Below are positions 53,425-62,150 of a stretch of DNA of 64,000 bases, one piece after another. Source of the stretch: Methanosarcinaceae archaeon (GTDB taxonomy: Archaea; Halobacteriota; Methanosarcinia; Methanosarcinales; Methanosarcinaceae); contig JAUWQD010000009.1 of assembly GCA_030611265.1 (NCBI GenBank), positions 1-64,000 on the forward strand, written 5' to 3'. Positions within the stretch are counted from its first letter, which is position 1. Every line of letters starts with the position of its first letter. Both the position numbers and the translations under genes were made by a program. The notes beneath the pieces were generated by a model, which searched no databases, was not told where the DNA came from, and saw only the letters and a program-made list of their open reading frames with translations.

Positions 53425-54486
53425 TCATCCCCAGTACTCTTTAAACGTCACCCACAATTCCGGCAGACGTTCTTGCAACACTTCATTCGGTGTGCCTAAG
53501 ATATTCATCTGCCCTCTTTTTTCGAGTGAACGCGTAAGCGGTCTTTCAAGTAGCCTGCGAACCTGTCTTTCGTAGCGGGTGAGAAGTACCAGATCGTCAT
53601 TTTCCAGTGAATTGATTATCGCCTTTCCTGCAACCTCTCCCGCAAGTATGGCATTGTTGATGCCTGCGCCTGTGATCGGGTCAGCCATTCCGGCGCTGTC
53701 GCCAACGAGCATGACGTTTCCGATACAGAGTTTTTCCCGTAGTCCGCCTACCGGAAGAGCGCCGACTGTGTATTCAGTTTTCTCTCCGCCAAGCCGGTTG
53801 GCAACTTCTGACTCATTGATGAACGCATCCAGATAATCGTGTACGGAACGCGAGCCACCTGTGCTACTTGTGATGGTAATCCCAAGGCCCACTTTTGCAG
53901 AATCCGGACCGCTAGGGTATATCCACGCATACGCGCCCGGGGCGTAATCGGCATTGAAGAATATCTCGCTCGTGTTTTCCAGCGGCTCGATCCCTTTCAA
54001 ATGATATTGGGCGCAAACTGCGATATCCTGACGGGACAATTCCAGTAGTGATGCCGTTTTTGAAAAAACTCCGTCTGCGCCTACAATTATCTTTCCGCTC
54101 GCTTCGCCGCCCCTGAACATCACACCATCTCCATCTGGTGTCAGGTCGGTTAGAGGGGAACCCCATCTGATGTCAACACCAGAGTTCCGTGCCTCTTCTG
54201 CAAGAGCCATATCGAACGATGGCCTGTCCACTACAAAACCGTTGAGCGGGAAGTCATGAAATGTCATGTCAGGAAAGTACGTGCGCATTCGTGTTATCCT
54301 TGACTGGATCGCGCAGTTTTCGGGCAGTTCGGTGTTGATAGTGTAACCTACATATCCGGCACACGGCGAGTTGCAGGATGCTTTTTTTTCCAGCATCAGC
54401 ACGCGATATCCGGCATTGGCAGCGATTTTTGCAACAGTGGAGCCGGCAGGTCCGGCACCTATCACGATCACATCATAGTCTGTCAT
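53425..54486 (-). CDS. Geranylgeranyl reductase family flavoprotein
   Basis: A 353-residue FAD-dependent reductase. It has an N-terminal VIGAGPAGST Rossmann motif, the PCAGYVG active-site region with CxGY-like spacing, GADGVFS, and the VGDSAGMADPITGAGINNA FAD-binding motif. The family includes the enzymes that saturate archaeal ether lipids and menaquinone side chains. Length is typical, slightly short for the main lipid reductase. The substrate cannot be fixed here. It is monocistronic. Confidence 0.88.
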   Translation of the reverse strand: MTDYDVIVIGAGPAGSTVAKIAANAGYRVLMLEKKASCNSPCAGYVGYTINTELPENCAIQSRITRMRTYFPDMTFHDFPLNGFVVDRPSFDMALAEEARNSGVDIRWGSPLTDLTPDGDGVMFRGGEASGKIIVGADGVFSKTASLLELSRQDIAVCAQYHLKGIEPLENTSEIFFNADYAPGAYAWIYPSGPDSAKVGLGITITSSTGGSRSVHDYLDAFINESEVANRLGGEKTEYTVGALPVGGLREKLCIGNVMLVGDSAGMADPITGAGINNAILAGEVAGKAIINSLENDDLVLLTRYERQVRRLLERPLTRSLEKRGQMNILGTPNEVLQERLPELWVTFKEYWG

Positions 54487-54553
54487 TATGTGTTCCCATG
54501 CATTTTTAATACATAAAAGTATGAGTTCTGTGTAGTTAAAAAATAAAAATAAT

Positions 54554-54587
54554 TAAAAAAAACTCCGACCGGGGATAATCCGGCCGG
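54554..54587 (-). terminator. Intrinsic-type terminator of the nuo-glt-like operon
   Basis: On the minus strand an 8-bp GC-rich stem (CCGGCCGG at 54580-54587 with CCGACCGG at 54565-54572, one wobble) has a 7-nt loop and is followed by a T8 run (A-run 54555-54562). It lies 17 bp after the stop of the FMN protein gene. Confidence 0.7.
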
Positions 54588-54603
54588 CATTTGACAATAC
54601 TGT

Positions 54604-56184
54604 TCAAGAGTTCAGAATACTTTCCACTTCGTCCTTATCCACATCCATTACGTATGGGATACCTGAAACTTCAGCCGCTTCTTTTGTAATTGCAGCGATA
54701 TCATCTCGCTCAATGTATTTCAGGGCAAATTTCCTGTTACCGGTCATAAACTGGCGCATACCCTGAGCAAGACGCTGGAAGTAAGTGTACACACCTATGG
54801 CTCCGGCTGGGATCTCACTTGCCCTGTTACCATATAGTTTTTGCAATTCCGGTGCAGATATAAAAATTTCATTAATGGTATTTCCGAACCTGCTGATGTA
54901 GACAGGAACCTGTCCTTCATTGATCTTTTTGCCTATGGTTTTGCCAACCATCGCTGCAGCCAGTGGAGCCCTGGCCATTCCTATGATCTTGAAGTGTGGT
55001 GCTCCAAGTGCAAGACCTTTTATGACCTGATCTTCAAGTGTAATACCACCGGCTATTGCTATATCAGGAACATACTCGCCTCTGTCTTCCAGTTTCATCA
55101 CATACTTGTATAACAAGGAATATATCTCAACCTGTGGCATACCCCATTCATTCATCATTCTCCATGGACTCATTCCGGTACCTCCGCCTGCACCGTCAAC
55201 TGTCAGAAGATCAAGTTCTGCCTTGCTGGCATATTTTACCGCCCTTGCAAGATCTGCAGGCCTGTATGCACCGGTCTTAAGGAACACATGTTTGGCACCT
55301 GCATTTCTTAACTCTTCCACACGCTGCATGAATCCTTCTTCGGTCACCATACCAACACGGCTATGTCGTTCAAATTCGTGGAAACTTCCAGCTTTGAAAG
55401 CTGCGATCACATCAGGATCAAGAGGATCAGGCAGTACTACATATCCTCGTTTTTTCAAAAACTGGGCTCTTTCGAGGGAATTCAGCTTTACTTCACCGCC
55501 TATATTCTTCGCACCCTGTCCCCATTTCAGTTCAACGGTCTCAATACCAAGTTTCTCAATGCCGTATTCCTGCACACCAAGTTTAGTATCTTCAACATTG
55601 GCCTGTAAAATGATATCTCCATAACCATCTCTTTGCCAATCTCTGTACAGACTTATCCTTCTGGCAAGGTCTGGTGAATCTACCACGGTTCCATTTACGA
55701 TTGTAGAATCCGGATCCATGCCGCACACATTCTCACCTATTGTAAGAGGCACACCTGCCATAGCAGTACCAATAGCAAGTCCTTCCCAGTTATTCTTGGC
55801 AACTGCAGTGCTGCCAAGTCCGGGAATGATGAATGGTAACCTCAGTTTAATATCCTTATCTTTACCGATCCTTACCTCAAGATCAACATTTGGAAAAATC
55901 GCGACATCACTGTCTGCTTCAATCCCTTTAGCTCCAACTGCTGTGCCCATAATGTTAAAATGACTCAGATCCAATGGATAATCCTTCTCTGAAGCCGATG
56001 TGGTTATTCCAAACGGTTGTGGATAAATTACCTCTGGGCCCCGATATGCAGACTTGCCGATTTCGCACATTCCAATACACCCGTCCACACAGGTGGTACA
56101 CATACCGCTTATAGGGCTCACTGAGCCTTCTGTCCTGTTCTTTGTGAGGGTTGCTGCTGTTGCATTTACTTTTGTTAATGTCAT
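54604..56184 (-). CDS. FMN-dependent glutamate-synthase-like oxidoreductase 1
   Basis: A 526-residue protein whose core is the FMN barrel of glutamate synthase: KWGQGAKNIGGEVK, the DGAGGGTGMSPWRMMNEWG motif and a C-terminal GAIGVYTYFQRLAQGMRQFM region. An N-terminal cysteine cluster CTTCVDGCIGMC (about residues 28-40) is absent from ordinary GltB and probably binds an iron-sulfur cluster. It lacks glutaminase and GXGXG parts, so ammonia transfer would need free ammonia, or the substrate differs. AGGAGGA precedes the ATG. It is the last gene of an operon with NuoE-, NuoF- and HoxU-like proteins; a paralogue is at 59751. Confidence 0.88.
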   Translation of the reverse strand: MTLTKVNATAATLTKNRTEGSVSPISGMCTTCVDGCIGMCEIGKSAYRGPEVIYPQPFGITTSASEKDYPLDLSHFNIMGTAVGAKGIEADSDVAIFPNVDLEVRIGKDKDIKLRLPFIIPGLGSTAVAKNNWEGLAIGTAMAGVPLTIGENVCGMDPDSTIVNGTVVDSPDLARRISLYRDWQRDGYGDIILQANVEDTKLGVQEYGIEKLGIETVELKWGQGAKNIGGEVKLNSLERAQFLKKRGYVVLPDPLDPDVIAAFKAGSFHEFERHSRVGMVTEEGFMQRVEELRNAGAKHVFLKTGAYRPADLARAVKYASKAELDLLTVDGAGGGTGMSPWRMMNEWGMPQVEIYSLLYKYVMKLEDRGEYVPDIAIAGGITLEDQVIKGLALGAPHFKIIGMARAPLAAAMVGKTIGKKINEGQVPVYISRFGNTINEIFISAPELQKLYGNRASEIPAGAIGVYTYFQRLAQGMRQFMTGNRKFALKYIERDDIAAITKEAAEVSGIPYVMDVDKDEVESILNS

Positions 56185-56250
56185 TTTAATCCTCCTATTT
56201 TTATATTTATATCTAGTTCTTGTTTAGGTTTATCAAATTATCTGTAAAAT

Positions 56251-56964
56251 CTATTTCACATCCATCGGTCCTTTTACGCATGAGAGGCACGGCACCATAA
56301 AACAAGTAGCATCATCGTACTTTTCTGCACATACCGGTTCAGTGTTTATACATCCGCTGCACAGCGTAGTTTCTGCCTGAGGTCCCTGGCAACGCAGTTC
56401 ACAGACCGGACATATGTACATACAGGCTCCGCACTTTCGACATTCATCAGATGTCATATCAAAAGGTGTGGTGATGTACCTGTCAGTTCCCCGACCGGCA
56501 AATCCTATGGCCTTTGCTGCCATTTGTTCTTCGCACATGCGCACGCAAAGCCCGCATAATATACAATCATCATTCGCCGGTTCGAACCTGACTTCTTTTA
56601 ACTCCATCATTGATGCCATGTCCTGCAATTTCTTCGAACTCGGGCAACGGGCAACGAGAAGTTCCATTATCATCTTTCTGGTCTTCATCACGCGACTGCT
56701 GTGTGACCGTACTTCCAGTCCTTCCCTGACAGGATGCATACAGGAAGCCACAAGTTTGCTCCTGTCACCTTTTCCGATCTCGACCACACAGAGCCTGCAT
56801 GTACCATAAGGTGTTAGTCCTTCATCATGACACAATGTAGGGATATTTAATCCATAGAACTGCATGGCTTCAAGCAAACTCCATTTTGGATCAGCCTGCA
56901 CGTAAGAGCCATTCAACGAGAATGTGACCATCTCACCTCTCGGTCTTTCGGTGTTTTCTGACAT
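56251..56964 (-). CDS. HoxU/NuoG-N-type iron-sulfur subunit
   Basis: A 237-residue protein with a plant-type [2Fe-2S] domain (CHDEGLTPYGTCRLC and a later CMHP, residues about 30-70), a NuoG-type His-Cys [4Fe-4S] region replaced here by RCPSSKKLQ, then CILCGLCVRMC and CRKCGACMYICPVC motifs and an extra C-rich tail (CSGC, CVKG). It is the electron-wire subunit between NuoF-type flavoprotein and a catalytic partner, as in HydABC and Hox enzymes. AAGAGGTGA precedes the ATG at 56962-56964. It is placed between the NuoF-like and FMN-protein genes. Confidence 0.88.
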   Translation of the reverse strand: MSENTERPRGEMVTFSLNGSYVQADPKWSLLEAMQFYGLNIPTLCHDEGLTPYGTCRLCVVEIGKGDRSKLVASCMHPVREGLEVRSHSSRVMKTRKMIMELLVARCPSSKKLQDMASMMELKEVRFEPANDDCILCGLCVRMCEEQMAAKAIGFAGRGTDRYITTPFDMTSDECRKCGACMYICPVCELRCQGPQAETTLCSGCINTEPVCAEKYDDATCFMVPCLSCVKGPMDVK

Positions 56965-56969
56965 GCTTA

Positions 56970-58820
56970 TCACCTCTTAATCACAGCATCAAACTTGCAA
57001 ACATCATAACAGATGCCACATTTGATGCAATTCTCATTATCGATCACATGAGGCTGTTTTTTCTCTCCAGTGATGACACTGGATGGACAATTCTTTAAGC
57101 AAATACCACAGCCGGTACATTTATCGGAATCGATGCTGTACATGATAAGTTCCCTGCACACACCAGCCGGACATTTGCCATCCCTGATATGAGCCGTGTA
57201 CTCATCCTCGAAATATTTCAAAGTGGCCATTACAGGATTTGCCGCAGTCTGGCCAAGACCGCACAGCGATGCATCCCTCAACATTTCGGCAAGATCTTTG
57301 ATCAATGCAAGATGCTCTATCCTTCCCCTGCCTTCTGTAATATCTGTGAGCACTTCACCCATCCTCTTCAATCCTTCACGGCATGGCACGCACTTTCCAC
57401 AGGATTCTTCCTGCAGGAAATCTACGAAGTATTTTGCCATATCTACCATGCAGGTATCTTCATCCATAACGATCATCCCGCCGGATCCCATCATGGAACC
57501 TGCTTCTGCCAACCGTTCATAATCAACCGGAAGGTCTAGCATAGACTCAGGGATACAACCTCCGCTGGGTCCACCTGTCTGGACTGCCTTGAATGTCTTA
57601 CCGTTGGGAATCCCGCCTCCGATATCATAGATGATCTCTTTGAGGGTCATTCCCATTGGCACTTCCACAAGACCTGTATTATTGATCTTACCAACAAGGC
57701 TGAAAACCTTTGTTCCCTTGCTGGATCCGGTACCTATGCCTGAGTACCAGTCTGCCCCATTTTTCATAATAAGGGGCACGTTGGCAAGGGTCTCCACATT
57801 ATTCAGGTTAGAAGGTTTATCCCACAGTCCTTTTTCAGAAGTATGGATATATTTCGCTCTGGGCTCCCCGGGTTTCCCTTCAAGTGACGCCATAAGTGCA
57901 GTTGATTCACCGCAAACGAAGGCACCGCCACCTCTTGTGACTTTTACATCAAAATTTAGACCCGATCCTAATATATCATTACCCAAAAGTCCGTGTTCCC
58001 TGGCTTGAGAAATTGCCGTAGTTATGTTTGCTACTGCAAGAGGGTATTCATTTCTTACGTAAATGTAACCTTCATTAGCCCCTATGGCATAGGCACCGAT
58101 AATCATGCCTTCAAGTACACTGTGGGGATTGCCTTCAAGGATACTCCGGTCCATGTAGGCTCCCGGATCACCTTCATCAGCATTACAAATTATATATTTA
58201 GTATCACCGGCTGCATTACGGGTAGATTCCCATTTACGACCTGTAAGGAAACCACCACCGCCCCGGCCACGAAGTCCTGACTTTTTGATCTCATCAACCG
58301 TTTTCTCCGGTGTCATATCGCTCAAGACCTTTTCCAGTGCGACGTATCCATCAACTGCAATGTAATCCATGAGGTTCGTAGGATCTATACTTGTGTTGTT
58401 TCCCATTACCAGACGCATCTGTTTCTTGTAAAAAGGAATATCGGATTCAAGGGGCTTTACCTCATTAGTTACCGGATCGCGATAAAGCAACCGATCTATT
58501 AATTTGCCTTTTCCCACAGTTTCAGTTATGATCTCATCAACATCTTGCGGAGTTACTTTCTGATAAAATATCTCGCCTGGATGTACAAGTACAATTGGAC
58601 CGCGTTCGCAAAAACCATGGCAGCCTGTTACAATAAGATCAACACTATCTTCAGATCCGTTTGATTTGAGGGCACTTTTAAATGCATCTGCTACATCAAC
58701 ACATCCCGATGCATGACAACCTGTTCCGCCACATACTGTTATTCGGGGTTTGTTTGTATCCCTGCCGGCAATTATTTCACGGCGCAGGCTTTCCAGTTCT
58801 TTTATTGATATCAATTTCAA
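56970..58820 (-). CDS. NuoF/HydB-type NADH-binding flavoprotein
   Basis: A 616-residue diaphorase subunit. The N-terminal thioredoxin-like [2Fe-2S] module has [11 protein letters not shown] and CHGFCERGP. The NuoF core has [30 protein letters not shown], the FMN/NADH site and [12 protein letters not shown] for a [4Fe-4S] cluster. A C-terminal two-cluster ferredoxin module ([23 protein letters not shown]) is added, a feature of HydB/HndC rather than respiratory NuoF. It oxidises or reduces NAD(P). The start is a TTG after GGGTGAG. It lies between NuoE- and HoxU-like genes in one operon. Confidence 0.93.
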   Translation of the reverse strand: MKLISIKELESLRREIIAGRDTNKPRITVCGGTGCHASGCVDVADAFKSALKSNGSEDSVDLIVTGCHGFCERGPIVLVHPGEIFYQKVTPQDVDEIITETVGKGKLIDRLLYRDPVTNEVKPLESDIPFYKKQMRLVMGNNTSIDPTNLMDYIAVDGYVALEKVLSDMTPEKTVDEIKKSGLRGRGGGGFLTGRKWESTRNAAGDTKYIICNADEGDPGAYMDRSILEGNPHSVLEGMIIGAYAIGANEGYIYVRNEYPLAVANITTAISQAREHGLLGNDILGSGLNFDVKVTRGGGAFVCGESTALMASLEGKPGEPRAKYIHTSEKGLWDKPSNLNNVETLANVPLIMKNGADWYSGIGTGSSKGTKVFSLVGKINNTGLVEVPMGMTLKEIIYDIGGGIPNGKTFKAVQTGGPSGGCIPESMLDLPVDYERLAEAGSMMGSGGMIVMDEDTCMVDMAKYFVDFLQEESCGKCVPCREGLKRMGEVLTDITEGRGRIEHLALIKDLAEMLRDASLCGLGQTAANPVMATLKYFEDEYTAHIRDGKCPAGVCRELIMYSIDSDKCTGCGICLKNCPSSVITGEKKQPHVIDNENCIKCGICYDVCKFDAVIKR

Positions 58821-58834
58821 TTAACTCACCCACA

Positions 58835-59296
58835 TCAAACCGGTTTAGTGCTCAAAAGACTCTCCACTTTAATGGGAGTCATCTGCCCATGGTGTTTTTC
58901 GTTATTGACAACTACAGGACCTAAAGCACATGCCCCTACACAATTAACGGTCTCAAGCGTGTATTCACCGTCATCTGTTGTATCACCTGCTTTAATCCCG
59001 AGTTCGCGTTCCAGATTTTCAAGGACATTCTTTGCGCCCCTGACATGGCATGCAGTGCCCATACAAACGTGTATCTGGTTTTTGCCTTTAGGTTTTAAAC
59101 TGAATGCTTTGAAAAATGTAGCCACACCAAAGATCTGTACCATCGGGATATTCAATCTTTGAGACACATGCTCCAATGCTTCCTTAGGCAAATAACTATA
59201 TTCAGTCTGTATGTCCTGCAATATCGGGATCAAGGACCCTTCTTCAACATCATGTTTGTCTATTATTGAATCTAATTTTGATTCATCAACTGTCAT
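58835..59296 (-). CDS. NuoE/HydC-type [2Fe-2S] subunit
   Basis: A 153-residue thioredoxin-like ferredoxin. The ligands are CMGTAC (C-x4-C) and CVGAC (C-x3-C), together with the helical N-terminal domain (LIPILQDIQTEYSYLP). It pairs with the NuoF-like protein encoded 14 bp downstream. It is first in the operon, with GGAGG before the ATG. Respiratory complex I membrane subunits are not nearby, so this is a soluble module. Confidence 0.94.
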   Translation of the reverse strand: MTVDESKLDSIIDKHDVEEGSLIPILQDIQTEYSYLPKEALEHVSQRLNIPMVQIFGVATFFKAFSLKPKGKNQIHVCMGTACHVRGAKNVLENLERELGIKAGDTTDDGEYTLETVNCVGACALGPVVVNNEKHHGQMTPIKVESLLSTKPV

Positions 59297-59750
59297 TCGA
59301 TTCCTCCTGTATCATTTGGTACTCATGTTATGATTTTTAATTAGTTTCAAAAAATGAAATTGTCTAAAAATCCCATAGAACAACATTAAAATGAGTAAAA
59401 TATTGGTCATTTGGTCAAGTAAAATTAGAATGTGTGCCAGTTTAAGTTGGTTTTTGACCATTTTCATTTTTGGGTTTTTAGTGGTATATTGATTATACGC
59501 TATCACCATCCGTCAACCAACTACTTAGCATGTATTATTTAAACACTGCGACTCTCTGAATATTTGCATATAGTCGGAAAAGGAATGCTTTTGCTTTATA
59601 TGTATTATATATATAGTTCCAATTTTATTCAAAATATTCGCATTTCAACCACTAACCTTATAATTAAGAGAACCCCTACCTTGTGCCGTGTAACATGGAA
59701 TAGCACACTAAATATTACTATTTAACTAAATGTAGAACAGAGGTATACCC
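59297..59750. promoter_or_regulatory. Divergent control region between nuoE-like gene and second FMN protein
   Basis: This 454-bp AT-rich gap holds no convincing gene. A doubled TTGGTCA near 59413-59427 faces an inverted TTGACCA near 59454-59461, which is operator-like. A TATATGTATTATATATATA stretch near 59596-59616 would serve the rightward gene. The rightward start TTG at 59751 is preceded by AGAGGT. Confidence 0.45.
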
Positions 59751-61340
59751 TTGAATCTTAGACAACCAAACTCAAATGATGCAACAAGAACGTTCAACAG
59801 ATCAAAGAGCGTTGTTCCGATGTCCGGCCTGTGTACACGCTGTGTAGACGGATGCCGTGGCAATTGTGAAGTTTTCAAATCCTCATTCAGAGGACGAGAA
59901 GTATTATACCCGGGTCCATTCGGCGAGATTACAGCCGGTGCGGACAAAAACTATCCTGTGGATTACTCACACCTGAATATCCAGGGATATGCAGTGGGCG
60001 CGATCGGTCTTCCTGATGGCGTTGAACCGGGGCCTGAAACTGCGCGGTTCCCCAATGTCGATACAGAGACAGAATATGGATGGGACAAAAAAGTAAAGAT
60101 GCGAGTACCTATTTTCACAGGCGCACTCGGTTCCACTGATATTGCAAGAAAGAACTGGGAGCACTTCGCAGTTGGTGCTGCAATTGCCGGGATCACACTT
60201 GTTTGTGGTGAGAATGTCTGCGGTATTGACCCGGAACTTAAACTTGGCAGTGACGGACTCATTGCATCGTCACCGGAAATGGACCGCAGGATCAATATTT
60301 ACAATGAATTCCATGACGGCTACGGTGAAATGCTTGTCCAGATGAATGTGGAAGATACAAAACTCGGTGTGGCTGAATATCTCTCCAGCAAGCACAACAT
60401 GGACACCATTGAACTCAAATGGGGACAGGGTGCTAAATGTATCGGTGGCGAGATCAAAGTGAAAGATATTGATCGTGCAGTTGAACTTAAGAACCGCGGT
60501 TATATCGTTACACCTGATCCTGAAGATCATGCAGTTCAGGAAGCATACAAGTTGGGTGCTATCAGGGAATTTGAGCGCCACTCAAGACTTGGATTTGTTA
60601 CAAAGGAATCATTCCTTGAAGAAGTTGACAGGCTCAGGGGACTCGGATTTGACCGAATTACCTTAAAGACCGGTGCTTACTCAATGGTGGAGGCTGCAAT
60701 GGCATTGAAGTATTGTTCAGAGGCAAAGATCGACCTTTTGACATTCGACGGCGCGCCAGGTGGCACAGGTATGAGCCCATGGCCTATGATGGAAGAATGG
60801 GGTATCCCGACATTCTATCTCCAGTCACTTGTCTATGAGTTTGCAGAAAAACTCACAAAGAAGGGCATGAGAGTACCTGATCTTGCTATGGCGGGCGGTT
60901 TCTCAAGTGAGGACGGCATCTACAAGGCACTCGCAATGGGTGCACCACACTTCAAGGCTGTATGTCTTGGCCGTGCGGCAATGATCCCGGGAATGGTGGG
61001 TAAGAACATCGGAAAGTGGCTTAGTGAAGAAAACCTTCCAAAGACTGTTTCCGAGTTTGGTCACAGACCGCAGGAGATATTTGTGCACTATGAAGAGCTG
61101 GCAGAGCGCTTTGGCGCTGACATGAAGAATGTGCCTCTTGGTGCGATCGGTATCTACTCATATGCCGAGAAGACAAAAGTCGGACTCCAGCAACTTATGG
61201 CAGGATCCAGAAGGTTCAATCTTTCAACGATCGGACGCAATGATGTTATGGCATTGACAGAAGAGGCCGCAAAGATATCCGGCATCGATTATGTGATGGA
61301 TGCTTACAGGGATGTTGCAGAGCAGATTCTGGACGACTAA
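59751..61340 (+). CDS. FMN-dependent glutamate-synthase-like oxidoreductase 2
   Basis: A 529-residue paralogue of the protein at 54604-56184, with the same N-terminal cysteine cluster (CTRCVDGCRGNC, about residues 27-38), SFRGREVLYPGPFGE, KWGQGAKCIGGEIK, DGAPGGTGMSPWPMMEEWG and a C-terminal GAIGIYSYAEKTKVGLQQLM region. The [3Fe-4S]-type cysteine motif of classical GltB is not seen. The start is a TTG with AGAGGT upstream. It is divergent from the NADH-module operon, so the two paralogues flank one control region at either end. Substrate not established. Confidence 0.88.
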   Translation: MNLRQPNSNDATRTFNRSKSVVPMSGLCTRCVDGCRGNCEVFKSSFRGREVLYPGPFGEITAGADKNYPVDYSHLNIQGYAVGAIGLPDGVEPGPETARFPNVDTETEYGWDKKVKMRVPIFTGALGSTDIARKNWEHFAVGAAIAGITLVCGENVCGIDPELKLGSDGLIASSPEMDRRINIYNEFHDGYGEMLVQMNVEDTKLGVAEYLSSKHNMDTIELKWGQGAKCIGGEIKVKDIDRAVELKNRGYIVTPDPEDHAVQEAYKLGAIREFERHSRLGFVTKESFLEEVDRLRGLGFDRITLKTGAYSMVEAAMALKYCSEAKIDLLTFDGAPGGTGMSPWPMMEEWGIPTFYLQSLVYEFAEKLTKKGMRVPDLAMAGGFSSEDGIYKALAMGAPHFKAVCLGRAAMIPGMVGKNIGKWLSEENLPKTVSEFGHRPQEIFVHYEELAERFGADMKNVPLGAIGIYSYAEKTKVGLQQLMAGSRRFNLSTIGRNDVMALTEEAAKISGIDYVMDAYRDVAEQILDD

Positions 61341-61366
61341 TATCTGCACATAAATATATCATTGTA

Positions 61367-61405
61367 AAGCAGGTGGATTTCCACTTGCTTGCGTTTTCTT
61401 TTTTT
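61367..61405 (+). terminator. Intrinsic-type terminator after second FMN protein
   Basis: An 11-bp stem, AAGCAGGTGGA (61367-61377) with TCCACTTGCTT (61380-61390) including one G-T pair, is followed by GCG and a T-rich run to 61405. Confidence 0.65.
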
Positions 61406-61418
61406 GTATTCCAATTAA

Positions 61419-62147
61419 TCACAAGTTCTTTACAACTTCTAAATCCAATATTTCCTTACGTCTTTTCCAATCCGGCATAAGAACATCCATCATGTTATAG
61501 AATTTTTCATCATGATTTCTATGCTTAAAGTGTATCAGTTCGTGTAATATTACGTAATCAATACAGAATTTTGGGGCATCAATTAGTTCAGTATTCAGTA
61601 AAATTCGATTTTTGTTTTCAATGCAAGAACCCCATCTGGCTTTCATTAATCGCATTGAAATTTCAGGTCTTTCTACATCGTATTTTTTAACTAACTTATA
61701 GATTCGCTCTAAAGAATCATCAAACACGCGTATAGATTTTTCTTTGTACCATTGCTTCATGAGTTTAGATTTTCTGGTCGTGTTATTTTTATCTTTAATA
61801 AACAGATTGAAAAAACCTCTTTGGCACTTAACACACTCTTCTTTGGATTCGATAACTTTCAGACGATACTGCCTTCCCAAGTATTTAAAAGTCTCACCGC
61901 TTACATATTCGCGTTCGAATTTTGTCTCAGGTAGGGTCTTTTTAAAGTATTCTGTGTTCTTTAAGATCCACGATGCTTTTTTTCTTACAAACTGGTTTAC
62001 TGTTTCAATTGGAACATCATGATTCGCAGAAACCTCGACTAATAAATTAGGTTTTAAGTTAAGGTTGATATTGGATACATTCTTTCTTGTAAGCGTATAT
62101 TCGATCTTATGTTGCCCATAAGTAATTTCGTGTTTTACCATCTTCAT
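61419..62147 (-). CDS. YgjP/DUF45-type M48-like metallopeptidase
   Basis: A 242-residue protein with the zinc motif HELIHFKHRNHDEKFY (HExxH, third ligand downstream) near residue 195 and the MKARWGSC motif characteristic of DUF45. The N-terminal half is beta-rich. Such genes are regularly placed beside type I restriction genes, and this one begins 4 bp after the HsdR stop. Its role in restriction is not known. It has no signal peptide, so it is cytoplasmic. Confidence 0.9.
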   Translation of the reverse strand: MKMVKHEITYGQHKIEYTLTRKNVSNINLNLKPNLLVEVSANHDVPIETVNQFVRKKASWILKNTEYFKKTLPETKFEREYVSGETFKYLGRQYRLKVIESKEECVKCQRGFFNLFIKDKNNTTRKSKLMKQWYKEKSIRVFDDSLERIYKLVKKYDVERPEISMRLMKARWGSCIENKNRILLNTELIDAPKFCIDYVILHELIHFKHRNHDEKFYNMMDVLMPDWKRRKEILDLEVVKNL

Positions 62148-62150
62148 TAC

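Noticed and set aside
53311..53499. 62-codon frame rich in cysteine and hydrophobic residues
   Set aside because: It is formed by the T-rich gap and the antisense 3' end of the reductase gene.
56251..59296. Respiratory complex I (nuo) operon
   Set aside because: Only soluble NuoE/F and HoxU-like parts are present, with a HydB-type C-terminal ferredoxin extension and no membrane subunits.
59312..59509. 65-codon minus-strand frame in the divergent control region
   Set aside because: AT-rich low-complexity sequence without ribosome site or conserved motif.
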